Positions 1-10,899 are shown, counted from the first letter of the stretch. The stretch is 64,000 nucleotides of DNA from Thermomonas sp. HDW16 (GCF_011302915.1 NZ_CP049872.1:186001-250000), one strand, 5' to 3'. Numbers and translations: made by a program. The notes: a model not told the origin generated them from the sequence alone.

Positions 1-960
<960 letters not shown>

Positions 961-1025
961 CGGGATGTCTGCTTCGGGTCGACTTGCGACGGCCGCTTCC
1001 GGCCAACATCGGACATTCGTTGCGA

Positions 1026-2084
1026 CTAATTGATTTCGAGTTTCCCCGACCCTGGCAGATGACTGACCAGCGCCGGTCCAAGTAGCTTGGATGGGGTATA
1101 CGCACCCGGTTCTGGCGAATTGACCAGTAAGTGATCGACGACGTGTAGCGATCCGTCGATAGTCAGGCTGTAACCGTTGGCCGTGCGAATGCGCGCCGTC
1201 CGACGTTCACCTCGTGCGTTGGATACTTCCCCCCAGACAAAGGTCGGAATGGCATCGCGTTGGGCTTCGCTCGGACCCTTCACCGATTTCGCGATGCGTG
1301 CCTGGGCGAGCTTCTGGAGCCACTTCATCGCAAGCAGTGGCCGGATCCAGTTGGCGCGTCGCGCGTGCGCAATCAGGCGAGGCGAGGCGGGGACAAACAC
1401 CTCTATGTTGGGGATCCCGGTGGTATGGAAGGCGGTCGATACGTCGCCCCAGGGAATCGTCATCGCCAGCTTTTCACCATCACCGAAGTCGATGCGGCGA
1501 ACCTCCCATGCAAGGGGAACAGTCAGGATCTTGCCGTCGCGACGAACCTTGCCGCCGGCTGCCATGCCTTCGATAGAGGTCTTGGCGGTGCCTGGCGACA
1601 GACCTGAGCGCGAGTCGAACCCCAAGGACATGTGCGTGGCATCCGGGAGAGACGCCTTGAGCGCCGCTGCCACGCAGTCTGTCGGGATGACGTCAAAACC
1701 CACGCCGGGGCACAGGACAACCCCCACCGCTTTCGCGCGATCGCCCAGGGTCTGCGCCTGCTCGAGCACGGCGATTTCGCCGGTGATATCGAGGTAGTGC
1801 GTACCGGTCGCAAGGCAGGCTTCCATCATCGGCGTTGCCGTCGCGGAAAAAGGCCCGGCGCAATTCAACACCAGCGCGTGGCCCCGGATCTGCGCGACGA
1901 GTGCTGGCGAATCGTCGAGACCGAAGATCCGCGCCTCCAGCTTCAACTCGCTGGCCAACGCTTCAACGGCATCGCGGTTCCGTCCGGCCAGCACTGGCGT
2001 GAGGCCGCGCCGTGCCGCCTCACGCGCGATGAGCTCGCCCGTGTAGCCATTGGCGCCATAGATCATCCATGGGCCCGCCTTCAT
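1026..2084 (-). CDS. Saccharopine dehydrogenase-like NAD(P)-binding protein
   Basis: 352 residues. The N-terminal Rossmann fold carries YGANGYTG (about residues 9-16) and a following AGRN segment typical of NADP binding. The family includes saccharopine dehydrogenase and the trans-acting enoyl reductases of polyketide and lipid pathways. At this length and without lysine-pathway neighbours, an enoyl-reductase-like or generic oxidoreductase role is more likely than lysine metabolism. The start codon overlaps the stop of the upstream epimerase gene by 4 bp (ATGA at 2081-2084), which implies translational coupling. It is the last gene of the hydrolase-epimerase-dehydrogenase run controlled from 4171-4201. 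Substrate not deducible. Confidence 0.85.
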   Translation of the reverse strand: MKAGPWMIYGANGYTGELIAREAARRGLTPVLAGRNRDAVEALASELKLEARIFGLDDSPALVAQIRGHALVLNCAGPFSATATPMMEACLATGTHYLDITGEIAVLEQAQTLGDRAKAVGVVLCPGVGFDVIPTDCVAAALKASLPDATHMSLGFDSRSGLSPGTAKTSIEGMAAGGKVRRDGKILTVPLAWEVRRIDFGDGEKLAMTIPWGDVSTAFHTTGIPNIEVFVPASPRLIAHARRANWIRPLLAMKWLQKLAQARIAKSVKGPSEAQRDAIPTFVWGEVSNARGERRTARIRTANGYSLTIDGSLHVVDHLLVNSPEPGAYTPSKLLGPALVSHLPGSGKLEIN

Positions 2085-3007
2085 TTGGCCTCGCGAATGA
2101 CCTGTACCCCGGTCGGGTACTTGGTCACCTCGAACTCAGGGAACCTGCGCTTGAACTTGCCGGAATCGAACAAATTGTCCTGCCCATAACGCGGCAGCAA
2201 CTCGCGGATCTCGCGCACTTGCGGCGAAAACAAGCCAGCGAATGCGAATGCCCACTTGCCCAGAACCTTGTACGACACAGGCCGGCCGAAGGCCTCGCAG
2301 GCCATGGTCACGAATTGGCGGTACGTGGGACGGTCGTCGTCACAGGGCAGATGCCACGTGTGTCCGTAAGCATCTGGGGTGTTGCCCAGCAACGCCAGGG
2401 AGCGGCTGGCATCCGGCGTCCAGATCAACGTACGCCGCGTGTCGTCGCGGATCGGCACGCGTGGCTGCTTGCCGGCCTTCAGCTTGTCGGTGACCAGCGC
2501 GTTGGTGAAGCTCTGTGTCTTGCCAGGGCCATAGAACTCCGGAGCACGCCCGATCAAGACAGGGATGTCGCCGCGCGCCATCTCTTCCAACACCATCGTG
2601 GCCATCGCTGCGCGCACGCGACCCTTCGGCCCGTTCGGCGCGAACGGCGCCTCCTCGGTCAGCACGCGCGCATCCTGCGGGTACATGTACGTGTTGTCGA
2701 AATAGGCAAACTTCGCGCCAGCGGCGCGGCTCGCATCCAGGGCATTCCGCAGCATGGTCGGGAACTGTCGCTCCCACAGGGCGGTATCCGGCGGCAGCCC
2801 GGCGGTGAAGTAGACGATCTCGCTGCCTTCCACTGCCCGCGCCGTCTGGCTTGCATCCATCAGATCGGCGGATGCGAGCGTGTCGTCATGATTGACCTTG
2901 CGTGGATTGCGGCTGACCAGCCTCAAGTCACGGGTGAATTCGCGCCGCAACACACGCGCCAGCTCAGTGGCGATCTGGCCGTTGGCGCCCAATATCGATT
3001 GCATCAT
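2081..3007 (-). CDS. NAD(P)-dependent epimerase/NmrA-like protein
   Basis: 308 residues. The glycine-rich loop near the N terminus (ILGANGQIATELA) and the extended short-chain dehydrogenase layout place it among NAD-dependent epimerase/dehydratases and NmrA-like proteins. Such proteins act on nucleotide sugars or small carbonyl compounds, or sense NAD(P). A YMYP segment around residue 110 resembles the Tyr region of atypical SDRs, but a full YxxxK is not obvious. It is the middle gene of a three-gene unit and overlaps the next gene by 4 bp. A strong 10-bp stem at 3027-3055 lies between it and the upstream hydrolase gene and may lower or process the distal message. Confidence 0.83.
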   Translation of the reverse strand: MMQSILGANGQIATELARVLRREFTRDLRLVSRNPRKVNHDDTLASADLMDASQTARAVEGSEIVYFTAGLPPDTALWERQFPTMLRNALDASRAAGAKFAYFDNTYMYPQDARVLTEEAPFAPNGPKGRVRAAMATMVLEEMARGDIPVLIGRAPEFYGPGKTQSFTNALVTDKLKAGKQPRVPIRDDTRRTLIWTPDASRSLALLGNTPDAYGHTWHLPCDDDRPTYRQFVTMACEAFGRPVSYKVLGKWAFAFAGLFSPQVREIRELLPRYGQDNLFDSGKFKRRFPEFEVTKYPTGVQVIREAK

Positions 3008-3026
3008 GATCCCTTAGCGTTTCATC

Positions 3027-3055
3027 ACACGCCCCGCATCCCGTACGGGGCGTGT
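3027..3055 (-). other. Intergenic hairpin inside the hydrolase-epimerase unit
   Basis: Perfect 10-bp stem ACACGCCCCG/CGGGGCGTGT with a 9-nt loop, lying 20 bp after the hydrolase stop and 20 bp before the epimerase start. No U-tract follows on the minus strand, so it is more likely an mRNA-stability or partial-attenuation element than a full terminator. Confidence 0.5.
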
Positions 3056-3074
3056 CCATTCGTATCGACTTCGA

Positions 3075-4079
3075 TCAGCCCTGCTGCAGGAAGGCCAGCA
3101 AATCGGCATTGACCTGGTCGGCATGCGTGGTCGGGATGCCATGCGGCGCCCCCTTGTAGGTCAGCAGCTTGCCGTTCTTGACCAGCTTGGCCGACAACAC
3201 GCCAGAGTCCTCGTAAGGCACGACCTGATCGTCATCGCCGTGGATGACCAGTACCGGGATGGTGATTCCCTTCAGGTCCTCGGTGAAATCGGTCTGCGAG
3301 AAGGCGACGATGCCGTCGTAGTGCGCCTTGGCGCTGCCCATCATGCCCTGCCGCCACCAGTTCCAGATCACCCCTTCTGATGCCTTGGCGCCGGGACGGT
3401 TGTAGCCGTAGAAGGGGCCGGCGGGAACGTCGTAGTAGAACTGCGCGCGGTTGGCGGCGACCTGCGCCTGGAAGTTGTCGAAGACCTCCTTCGGCGTGCC
3501 GCCCGGGTTGCTCGCGGTCTTGACCATCAACGGCGGTACGGCGCTGATGAGCACGGCCTTGGACACCTTGCCTTCGCCATGGCGCGCGATGTAACGCACC
3601 ACCTGACCGCCGCCCGTGGAATGCCCAACGTGCATAGCGCCCTGGGTGCCCAGCTTCTCGACCACTGCTGCTACGTCATCGGCGTAATGATCCATGTCAT
3701 GGCCGTCCCAAACCTGGCTGGAGCGACCATGGCCACGGCGATCATGCGCAACGACGCGGAAGCCCTTGTTCACGAAGAACATCATCTGCGCATCCCAGTC
3801 GTCGGAACTGAGCGGCCAACCGTGATGGAAATGGATGACCTTGGCGTCGCGCGGGCCCCAATCCTTGTAGAAGATCTCGACGCCGTCTTTGGTTGTAACC
3901 GTAGCCATATGTTGGTTTCCTTCTGTGTTGGTACGAGATGAGGGACTGCGATCGGCTGCCGACGCCCACGCGGGGAGCACCAAGCCCCCAGCCATGGCAG
4001 CACCACCGATCAACAGCCGGCGGCGAAGTTCATCCACGTCGGTACCGTCTTGACGAATCAGATCGGAAATATGTTTCAC
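3075..4079 (-). CDS. Alpha/beta hydrolase of the non-haem chloroperoxidase type, possible Tat signal
   Basis: Alpha/beta hydrolase. The nucleophile is in GHSTGGG, the acid in HGDDDQVVP and the histidine in APHGIP, as in the cofactor-free haloperoxidase/esterase family. From the GTG at 4079 the protein has 334 residues. It begins with a Tat-like leader (LRRRLLIGGAAMAGG, then WASAAD), and AGGAGG lies 6 nt before the GTG. A second good start, ATG at 3908, has AGAAGGAAA upstream and would give a leaderless 277-residue protein, the usual family length. Both starts look functional, so the gene may make an exported and a cytoplasmic form, or a leader may have been added to a normal enzyme. It is first in the run to 1026 and is transcribed from the MerR-type promoter at 4171-4201. 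Confidence 0.88.
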   Translation of the reverse strand: MKHISDLIRQDGTDVDELRRRLLIGGAAMAGGLVLPAWASAADRSPSSRTNTEGNQHMATVTTKDGVEIFYKDWGPRDAKVIHFHHGWPLSSDDWDAQMMFFVNKGFRVVAHDRRGHGRSSQVWDGHDMDHYADDVAAVVEKLGTQGAMHVGHSTGGGQVVRYIARHGEGKVSKAVLISAVPPLMVKTASNPGGTPKEVFDNFQAQVAANRAQFYYDVPAGPFYGYNRPGAKASEGVIWNWWRQGMMGSAKAHYDGIVAFSQTDFTEDLKGITIPVLVIHGDDDQVVPYEDSGVLSAKLVKNGKLLTYKGAPHGIPTTHADQVNADLLAFLQQG

Positions 4080-4170
4080 CGCTGGCCTCCTGATGAGTTC
4101 AACCTAGAGGACGTTGTATTCCGGTGATTGCGGGTGAGGCTTCATGGCCATCCTGCTTGACCGGTCCGCC

Positions 4171-4201
4171 ACCGTAAGCTTAAAGTTAACTTCAATGTCA
4201 A
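4171..4201 (-). promoter_or_regulatory. MerR-type promoter/operator for the hydrolase operon
   Basis: On the minus strand a -35 TTGACA (4201-4196) and a -10 TACGGT (4176-4171) are separated by 19 bp, the over-long spacer that MerR activators act on. The spacer contains a near-perfect 16-bp dyad, TTGAAGTTAACTTTAA. It lies between the divergent hydrolase and MerR genes. Confidence 0.72.
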
Positions 4202-4220
4202 CGTGCTTCCGATGTGCGGT

Positions 4221-4664
4221 ATGAAAATTGGTGAATTGTCGAAACTCACGGGCCTGACAGCGTCCCGCATCCGCTTCTACGAGAGCGCCGGCCTGCTCCT
4301 TGCGGTGGCGCGCCAGGCCAACGGTTATCGCGATTACGCTCCCGAGACGGCCTCGATGCTGGAGATCATCGACAGCGCCCAACGCGCAGGTTTCTCACTG
4401 GAGCAGATCCGTCATCTGCTTCCCCTTGGCGATGGCAGCTGGAACCACGAGGAGTTGCTGGTGGCGCTCAAGGCCAAGGTCGCCGAGATCGAGGTATTGC
4501 AGAAGCGCCTGAAACAGAACAAGGCGCAGTTGCTGGTCGCCATCGACAGTATCGAGAACCGACCGGACGGCATCGAGTGCGCGGACAATCGGATGCGGGT
4601 GCTGAACCGGCTGCGTGGCAAGGGCGTGGTGGCCTCGCGCCGCAAACCGGCTCGCGATGCCTGA
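4221..4664 (+). CDS. MerR-family transcriptional regulator
   Basis: 147 residues from the ATG at 4221, where the canonical MKIGEL(S)KLTG start falls. In-frame GTG 4203 and ATG 4212 would add a few residues. The N-terminal winged helix-turn-helix reads KIGELSKLTGL then RIRFYESAGLL. A long dimerisation helix (about residues 75-115) follows, then a short C-terminal tail with one cysteine (GIECADN), so classical metal chelation by a Cys pair is unlikely. It sits between two promoters that both have the 19-bp spacer and a dyad, and so probably activates both flanking units. The inducer is unknown; a reactive or hydrophobic small molecule fits the neighbouring enzymes. Confidence 0.92.
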   Translation: MKIGELSKLTGLTASRIRFYESAGLLLAVARQANGYRDYAPETASMLEIIDSAQRAGFSLEQIRHLLPLGDGSWNHEELLVALKAKVAEIEVLQKRLKQNKAQLLVAIDSIENRPDGIECADNRMRVLNRLRGKGVVASRRKPARDA

Positions 4665-4680
4665 GACAGCGTCCACGGAC

Positions 4681-4711
4681 TTGACCTTCAACTGTGGTTG
4701 AACCCTAGCGT
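4681..4711 (+). promoter_or_regulatory. Second MerR-type promoter/operator, before the ADC-like gene
   Basis: -35 TTGACC (4681-4686), 19-bp spacer, -10 TAGCGT (4706-4711). The spacer starts with a dyad of perfect 6-bp arms, TTCAAC-TGTG-GTTGAA, placed exactly as in the 4171-4201 site. A transcript would start at about 4718. Confidence 0.65.
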
Positions 4712-4720
4712 GCGAGTCGG

Positions 4721-5647
4721 GTGATCGACGAGGCGCCGACGGTGGAACAGGGATTTACAGAAGTCGAGTTCGGTGGGCACAAGGTGCTCGTGCCGTCGGG
4801 TGGGTATTACGACCGGTTCCGCATGAATCCGGACCTGGATGAGGTGGCCCGAGACCCGGCCGCAGGCAATATCGACTTCTTCCGCCGCATCCCGAAGTCG
4901 TTGGTGGCGACTCGCGTTGGCCCTGCCTGGTCACCCAACTTCTACTACCGAACCAGCAGCGTCCAGTTGCTGTTCCTGGCGCCGCTTGCATGCTTGCGCG
5001 CAGCCCTGCCCATGCCCTTGGAACCACTGCGGCCATTACCCTGCCACGGGCTGGTGGCGCTGACGTTCTTCTCCTACCGCGTGTGCGACAACGACCCCTA
5101 CAACGAGGTCTCCATCGCCGTGGTCATCAGGCGGCCCGGGACCCGCGGTTCCCACGCCTTAGAACTTACGCGGACACTGCGGCGGCGCGCCTATGTCGCG
5201 CATGTGCTCGCACTGCCCGTGGATACCGAGATCGCATGCGTGCGCGGCGTGCATGGATACCAGTTGCCCAAGTGGCTGGCCGACATCGAACTGGAGATCG
5301 GGTCGAAGGTGCGAGCGCAGATCCGCTCTCGCGGCGGTGCACCGGACCTGTCGCTGGAGGCGACGCTGCCCGAAGTGTGCACGGTGGCGCCGCAATCGCG
5401 TTTAGGCGCAACCACAATGGTCCACCTGATCGACGGCACATGGCACCAGACCACCGTGCAATCGAATACGCTGGCGTTCGCCCAGCAGATGCTGCCGAAG
5501 GACGTGATCCTATCGCGCCATGGCGGTCCGATGAGCCAATTGCTGGACGGCTTGGGCGCATCCACCCTGGTGCGCATGGACGTAGTAAAGGACGCGCAAC
5601 TGGTATTGAACATGCCGCGCCCACTGAAAGCACTCGATCGCGCCTGA
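4721..5647 (+). CDS. Acetoacetate decarboxylase-family protein
   Basis: 308 residues. It resembles the acetoacetate decarboxylase superfamily: a YNEVSIAVVI strand near residue 127 and a GVHGYQLPKWLADI segment, with Lys184 matching the Schiff-base lysine region (GFPKK-like). Here PKW replaces PKK, so the neighbouring lysine that tunes the catalytic one is absent. The protein may act on another beta-keto acid or bind a carbonyl ligand instead. The predicted transcript start (about 4718) lies only 3 nt before GTG 4721. An in-frame GTG at 4742 has GAGG 9 nt upstream and may be the real start. It is followed 25 bp later by the DJ-1/PfpI gene. Confidence 0.75.
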   Translation: MIDEAPTVEQGFTEVEFGGHKVLVPSGGYYDRFRMNPDLDEVARDPAAGNIDFFRRIPKSLVATRVGPAWSPNFYYRTSSVQLLFLAPLACLRAALPMPLEPLRPLPCHGLVALTFFSYRVCDNDPYNEVSIAVVIRRPGTRGSHALELTRTLRRRAYVAHVLALPVDTEIACVRGVHGYQLPKWLADIELEIGSKVRAQIRSRGGAPDLSLEATLPEVCTVAPQSRLGATTMVHLIDGTWHQTTVQSNTLAFAQQMLPKDVILSRHGGPMSQLLDGLGASTLVRMDVVKDAQLVLNMPRPLKALDRA

Positions 5648-5672
5648 TGCCCATAAAGAGGAACCAACGCAC

Positions 5673-6356
5673 ATGACCCGACGCATCCTCCATGTCGTCA
5701 GCAACGTCGCCCACTACGATGACCCGTCCCACCCAACGGGTCTATGGCTGTCGGAACTGACTCATGCCTACGACCTCTTCGAGGAGAAGGGGTATGAGCA
5801 GCGCATCGTGAGCCCGCAGGGCGGCGTATCGCCGCTCGAACCCCGCGCCCTCAAGTGGCCTTTGCTGGATGCTTCCGCCAAGGCATGGCTCAACGACCCG
5901 AATCGGATGGCGTTGCTCTCCGATACCGCGCGTCCCGATGAAATCGATCCGGCGGACTTCGACGTGATCTATTTCACCGGTGGGCACGCCGTGATGTGGG
6001 ATTTCCCGGACAGCGCCGGACTTCAACGCATCACTCGGGACATCTACGAACGCGGCGGGATCGTTTCTGCGGTGTGCCATGGATACTGCGGCCTGCTGAA
6101 CACGACGTTGTCCGATGGCTCGCTATTGGTCGCCGGGCGCAGGGTTACCGGCTTTTCCTGGCGTGAGGAGGTGCTTGCGGGCGTGGCGAAGTACATGCCA
6201 TATAACGCCGAGGAAGAGATGAAAAAACGCGACGCACGGTACGAGAAGGCATTCCTGCCTTTCGTCCCAAATGCGGTCGTCGATGGCCGACTGGTAACCG
6301 GCCAGAATCCGGCATCGGCGAAGGTAACGGCAAGACAGGTGGCCGATCTGCTGTGA
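5673..6356 (+). CDS. DJ-1/PfpI (HchA-like) glutamine-amidotransferase-fold protein
   Basis: 227 residues. The nucleophile elbow is VCHGYCG, with Cys135-His136 and the family glutamate at Glu28 (GLWLSEL), the layout of DJ-1/PfpI and Hsp31-type glyoxalase III or deglycase proteins. These act in the cytoplasm on reactive alpha-oxoaldehydes or as redox-sensing hydrolases. An AGAGGAA ribosome site precedes the ATG. It is the second gene of the plus-strand MerR unit, so detoxification of a carbonyl compound is a reasonable but unproven reading of the cluster. It ends before the bidirectional terminator at 6420-6441. Confidence 0.85.
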   Translation: MTRRILHVVSNVAHYDDPSHPTGLWLSELTHAYDLFEEKGYEQRIVSPQGGVSPLEPRALKWPLLDASAKAWLNDPNRMALLSDTARPDEIDPADFDVIYFTGGHAVMWDFPDSAGLQRITRDIYERGGIVSAVCHGYCGLLNTTLSDGSLLVAGRRVTGFSWREEVLAGVAKYMPYNAEEEMKKRDARYEKAFLPFVPNAVVDGRLVTGQNPASAKVTARQVADLL

Positions 6357-6419
6357 CCGCTCTGGGTCGTAAGCCGAAGATCACGCTCCATATCTTCGCA
6401 ACGCATTCCCAATCAAAAA

Positions 6420-6441
6420 GCCGCACGGCGAACCGTGCGGC
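6420..6441. terminator. Bidirectional Rho-independent terminator
   Basis: 9-bp stem GCCGCACGG/CCGTGCGGC with a CGAA loop. On the minus strand it is followed by TTTTTGATT, a good U-tract for ending the glnK-amtB message. On the plus strand TTCCTT follows, a weaker stop for the DJ-1 gene. Confidence 0.85.
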
Positions 6442-6494
6442 TTCCTTGAAGAAACCGGCGACGACCTCCCTGTCGTCGCCTTCCCCAAGCTCGA

Positions 6495-7907
6495 TCAGGA
6501 CTCGTACGCAGCTTCGCCGTGCGAGCTGATGTCCAGGCCTTCACGTTCGGCCTCTTCGCTGACCCGCAGGCCGACCGTGTACTTCACGATCAGGAACGCG
6601 AGCAGCGCGACCACGCTGGACAGCACCACGGTGATCAGCACGCCCTGCGCCTGGATCCACACCTGCGCGGCGATGCTGTAGTCCGGCAGTGCGGTTTCGG
6701 TGACGTAGTCCCACAGGCCAGCACCGCCCAGCGAGGGCGCGGCGAATACACCCGTGAGCAACGCACCGGTGATGCCGCCAACGCCGTGCACGCCGAACAC
6801 GTCCAGGCTGTCGTCGGCGCCGAGCAGGCGCTTCAGGCCGCTCACGCCCCACAGGCAGAGCACGCCGGCGATTGCACCCATGACCAGCGCGCCGTTGAGG
6901 CCAACCAAGCCGGCTGCTGGCGTGATCGCGACTAAACCCGCCACTGCGCCCGAAGCTGCACCAAGCAACGAAGGCTTGCCCTTGCCAATCCACTCCACTG
7001 TCAGCCACGCCACCACCGCCGCAGCCGTGGCCAGGAAGGTGTTGACGAAGGCGATGGCGGCCACGCCGCCGACTTCCAGCGCGGAACCGGCGTTGAAGCC
7101 GAACCAGCCGAACCACAGGATCGACGCGCCCACCATCGTCTGCGTGAGGTTGTGCGGCTTGATCGCCTCGCGGCCGAAGCCGATCCGCTTGCCGATCACG
7201 AACGCACCGACCAAACCGGCCACCGCCGCATTGATGTGCACCACCGTGCCGCCAGCGAAATCCAGCGCGCCCTTGGCCCACAGGTAGCCCGACTTTGCCA
7301 GCACGCCATCGACGGCTTCCGCGCTGGTGAACGCATCCGGGCCGGGGAAGAACCAGACCATGTGCGCCATCGGCAGGTAGGCGAAGGTGAACCACAGCAC
7401 GGTGAACAACATCACCCCGGCGAACTTCACCCGCTCCGCGAACGCACCGACAATCAGCGCACAGGTGATGCAGGCGAACGCACCCTGGAACACGAAGAAC
7501 GCCAGCTCCGGGATGTACACGCCCTTGGTGAAGGTGGCGCCGATCGACGAGGCGTTGAGGCCGGCCGCGAGCACGCGGTCGGTGCCGCCGATGAAGGCAT
7601 TGCCCTCGGTGAAGGCCAGGCTGTAGCCATACAGCGCCCACAGCACCGCCACCAGCGAGAACACCGCCAGGTTCTGGATCAGGATCGACAACACGTTCTT
7701 GCTGCGCACCAGGCCGCCGTAGAACAGCGCGAGGCCGGGCAGGGTCATGAAGATCACCAGTGCGGCCGACATCAGCACCCATACCGTGTCCGGCTTGCTG
7801 ATGGTCGGTGCCGCTGCGGAATCCTGTGCGAACACGCTGCCGCAGGTGAACAGCAGGAACAACATCGCCGCGAGTCGCACGCGGGATTTCACGAAAGAAT
7901 TTTTCAT
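6495..7907 (-). CDS. amtB: Ammonium transporter AmtB
   Basis: Inner-membrane ammonium channel, 470 residues, trimeric in known homologues. The ATG at 7907 has GGGGAG upstream and gives a cleavable signal peptide (LAAMLFLLFTCGSVFAQ), as in enterobacterial AmtB. About eleven membrane segments follow. The pore twin histidines are seen in GGTVVHINAA and DVFGVHGVGG; the phenylalanine gate is in FQGAFACIT and WFGWFGFNAG. It lies 16 bp after glnK, the standard pairing in which GlnK plugs the channel when nitrogen is plentiful. The frame stays open upstream through glnK, but those residues do not resemble AmtB. Confidence 0.97.
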   Translation of the reverse strand: MKNSFVKSRVRLAAMLFLLFTCGSVFAQDSAAAPTISKPDTVWVLMSAALVIFMTLPGLALFYGGLVRSKNVLSILIQNLAVFSLVAVLWALYGYSLAFTEGNAFIGGTDRVLAAGLNASSIGATFTKGVYIPELAFFVFQGAFACITCALIVGAFAERVKFAGVMLFTVLWFTFAYLPMAHMVWFFPGPDAFTSAEAVDGVLAKSGYLWAKGALDFAGGTVVHINAAVAGLVGAFVIGKRIGFGREAIKPHNLTQTMVGASILWFGWFGFNAGSALEVGGVAAIAFVNTFLATAAAVVAWLTVEWIGKGKPSLLGAASGAVAGLVAITPAAGLVGLNGALVMGAIAGVLCLWGVSGLKRLLGADDSLDVFGVHGVGGITGALLTGVFAAPSLGGAGLWDYVTETALPDYSIAAQVWIQAQGVLITVVLSSVVALLAFLIVKYTVGLRVSEEAEREGLDISSHGEAAYES

Positions 7908-7923
7908 GTGGATCTCCCCGTGG

Positions 7924-9098
<1,175 letters not shown>

Positions 9099-9400
9099 GA
9101 CGCAGGCTCCTCATAAGCGGTGCCCTCCCCGGTCAGTGTTGCGTGCTCGTGCAATGCAGGAACGCTTCGTGCCCTACCTGCTGCGATCGTCGACCGCGTG
9201 GCTCCTCCTTTCGATAGTGTCGCGCAGCGCCGCTGCGCATGGCCCACTCCAGCTCCCCCTCCAGCCAAAAGGCCCGGGAGGCGCGCACCCGTCGGCACGC
9301 GCTCCCGGCCTGTCCGACCCTCGCCGGGGAGGGAGCGAAGCGAGGATCAGCTCGCTTCGCCCTGATGCATCGCATGCCGCCGCACGGGCGGCAACGCGCA
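9099..9400 (-). other. torF-glnA intergenic region with three hairpins
   Basis: About 300 bp without a gene. In glnA transcription order it holds a perfect 10-bp stem (GCGAAGCGAG/CTCGCTTCGC, 9335-9360, 6-nt loop), a terminator-like hairpin (9271-9310) and a 7-8-bp stem (GCGCAGCG/CGCTGCGC, 9222-9238). The torF ribosome site is at the left end. No sigma-54 promoter for torF could be matched. Confidence 0.55.
9267..9310 (-). terminator. Probable terminator after glnA
   Basis: Imperfect long GC stem between 9271 and 9310 (GGCCGGGAGCGCG pairing with CGCGCCTCCCGGGCC), followed on the minus strand by TTTT (9270-9267). It lies 90 bp past the glnA stop. Confidence 0.6.
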
Positions 9401-10810
9401 TCAGACGGTGTAGTACATCTGGTATTCCAGCGGGTGCGTGGCCGCGCGGAACGCGGTGACTTCCTTCATCTTCAGCGCGATGTAGCCATCGATGAAGTCG
9501 TCGGTGAACACGCCGCCGGCCTTGAGGAAGTCGCGATCCTTGTCGAGGGCTTCCAGCGCCTGGTCGAGCGAGTGGCAGACGGTGGGAATGCCCTTCTCTT
9601 CTTCCGGCGGCAGGTCGTACAGATCCTTGTCGCTGGGCGCGCCCGGGTCGATCTGGTTCTTGATGCCGTCAAGGCCGGCCATCATCAGCGCGGCGAAGGT
9701 CAGGTAGCCCGACTGGATCGGGTCGGGGAAGCGCATTTCGATGCGGCGCGCCTTCGGGTTGGCCACGTACGGAATGCGGCAGGACGCCGAACGGTTGCGC
9801 GCCGAGTAGGCCAGCATCACCGGCGCCTCGAAGCCCGGCACCAGGCGCTTGTAGCTGTTGGTGCCGGAGTTGGTGAACGCGTTGATCGCGCGCGCATGCT
9901 TGAAGATGCCGCCGATGTACCACAGCGCCATCTGCGACAGGCCGCCGTAGCCATCGCCGGAGAATAGGTTGACGCCGCCCTTGGCCAGCGACATGTGCAC
10001 GTGCATGCCGCTGCCGTTGTCGCCGACGATCGGCTTCGGCATGAAGGTCGCGGTCTTGCCGTTGCGATGGGCGACGTTCTTGATGATGTACTTCATCGTC
10101 AGCAGTTCGTCGGCCTTCTGCACCAGGGTGTTGAACTTGGTGCCGATCTCGCACTGGCCGGCGTTCGCCACTTCGTGGTGGTGCACTTCGACCTCGATGC
10201 CGACCTGTTCCAGCGTCTTGCACATCTCGGCGCGGATGTCGTGCAGCGAATCCAGCGGCGCGACCGGGAAGTAGCCGCCCTTCACCATCGGCCGGTAGCC
10301 GGTGTTGCCGCCTTCGTATTCGCGGCCGGAGTTCCAGTGCGCTTCTTCCGAATCGACGTGGAAGAAGGTGTGGCCCATTTCATTGGCGAAGCGCACGGAA
10401 TCGAAGATGAAGAATTCCGGTTCCGGGCCGAAGAACGCGGTGTCGGCGATGCCGGCCGCCTTCAGGTAGGCCTCGGCGCGCTTGGCGATGCCGCGCGGAT
10501 CGCGCGAGTAGGCCTGCATGGTCGCCGGGTCCAGGATGTCGCAGGTCAGGATCAGGGTGGGATCGGCGGTGAACGGGTCGATCACCGCGGTCGACGCATC
10601 CGGCAGCAGCACCATGTCGGATTCGTTGATGCCCTTCCAGCCGCTGATCGAGCTGCCGTCGAACATCTTGCCGTCCTCGAACAGGCTGGCGTCGACGATC
10701 GACTTGGGGAAGGTCACGTGGTGCTGCACGCCACGCATGTCGGTGAAACGCAGGTCGACGAATTCGACCTTGTGGTCACGGATCAGCTTTTCGACATTTT
10801 CGAACGACAT
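9401..10810 (-). CDS. glnA: Type I glutamine synthetase
   Basis: 469 residues, the same length as enterobacterial GlnA. It makes glutamine from glutamate, ammonia and ATP in a cytoplasmic dodecamer. The start MSFENVEKL at 10810 has GGAG upstream; the frame runs further but without homology. Visible motifs are DGSSI in the N-terminal domain, NGSGMH (ammonia/glutamate site), KPIVGDNG and the adenylylation loop DLYDLPPEE (Tyr at about 397), so it is GlnE-controlled. It is transcribed alone from the sigma-54 promoter at 10856-10872. No ntrBC genes follow within the window. Confidence 0.98.
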   Translation of the reverse strand: MSFENVEKLIRDHKVEFVDLRFTDMRGVQHHVTFPKSIVDASLFEDGKMFDGSSISGWKGINESDMVLLPDASTAVIDPFTADPTLILTCDILDPATMQAYSRDPRGIAKRAEAYLKAAGIADTAFFGPEPEFFIFDSVRFANEMGHTFFHVDSEEAHWNSGREYEGGNTGYRPMVKGGYFPVAPLDSLHDIRAEMCKTLEQVGIEVEVHHHEVANAGQCEIGTKFNTLVQKADELLTMKYIIKNVAHRNGKTATFMPKPIVGDNGSGMHVHMSLAKGGVNLFSGDGYGGLSQMALWYIGGIFKHARAINAFTNSGTNSYKRLVPGFEAPVMLAYSARNRSASCRIPYVANPKARRIEMRFPDPIQSGYLTFAALMMAGLDGIKNQIDPGAPSDKDLYDLPPEEEKGIPTVCHSLDQALEALDKDRDFLKAGGVFTDDFIDGYIALKMKEVTAFRAATHPLEYQMYYTV

Positions 10811-10855
10811 GGGGAAACTCCGGAAGGAAAGGGGTGAACCGATGGCTGTGTTTAT

Positions 10856-10872
10856 CGCAAGCCGCGTGCCAA
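10856..10872 (-). promoter_or_regulatory. Sigma-54 promoter of glnA
   Basis: Minus-strand TTGGCAC-GCGGC-TTGC: a -24 TGGCAC (10871-10866) and a -12 TTGC (10860-10857) with the required 5-bp gap. This is a near-perfect RpoN site. The predicted start is near 10846, about 36 nt before the glnA ATG. Confidence 0.9.
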
Positions 10873-10899
10873 CTTTCAACTTATTGATATTGCTAATGT

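Noticed and set aside
961..1025. Terminator between the aldo/keto reductase and the next gene
   Set aside because: The GGCCG/CGGCC hairpin is short and lacks a U-tract; too weak to call.
9099..9240. Sigma-54 promoter before torF
   Set aside because: Best match (GGGCAC, then GTTC) lacks the -12 GC; not supportable.
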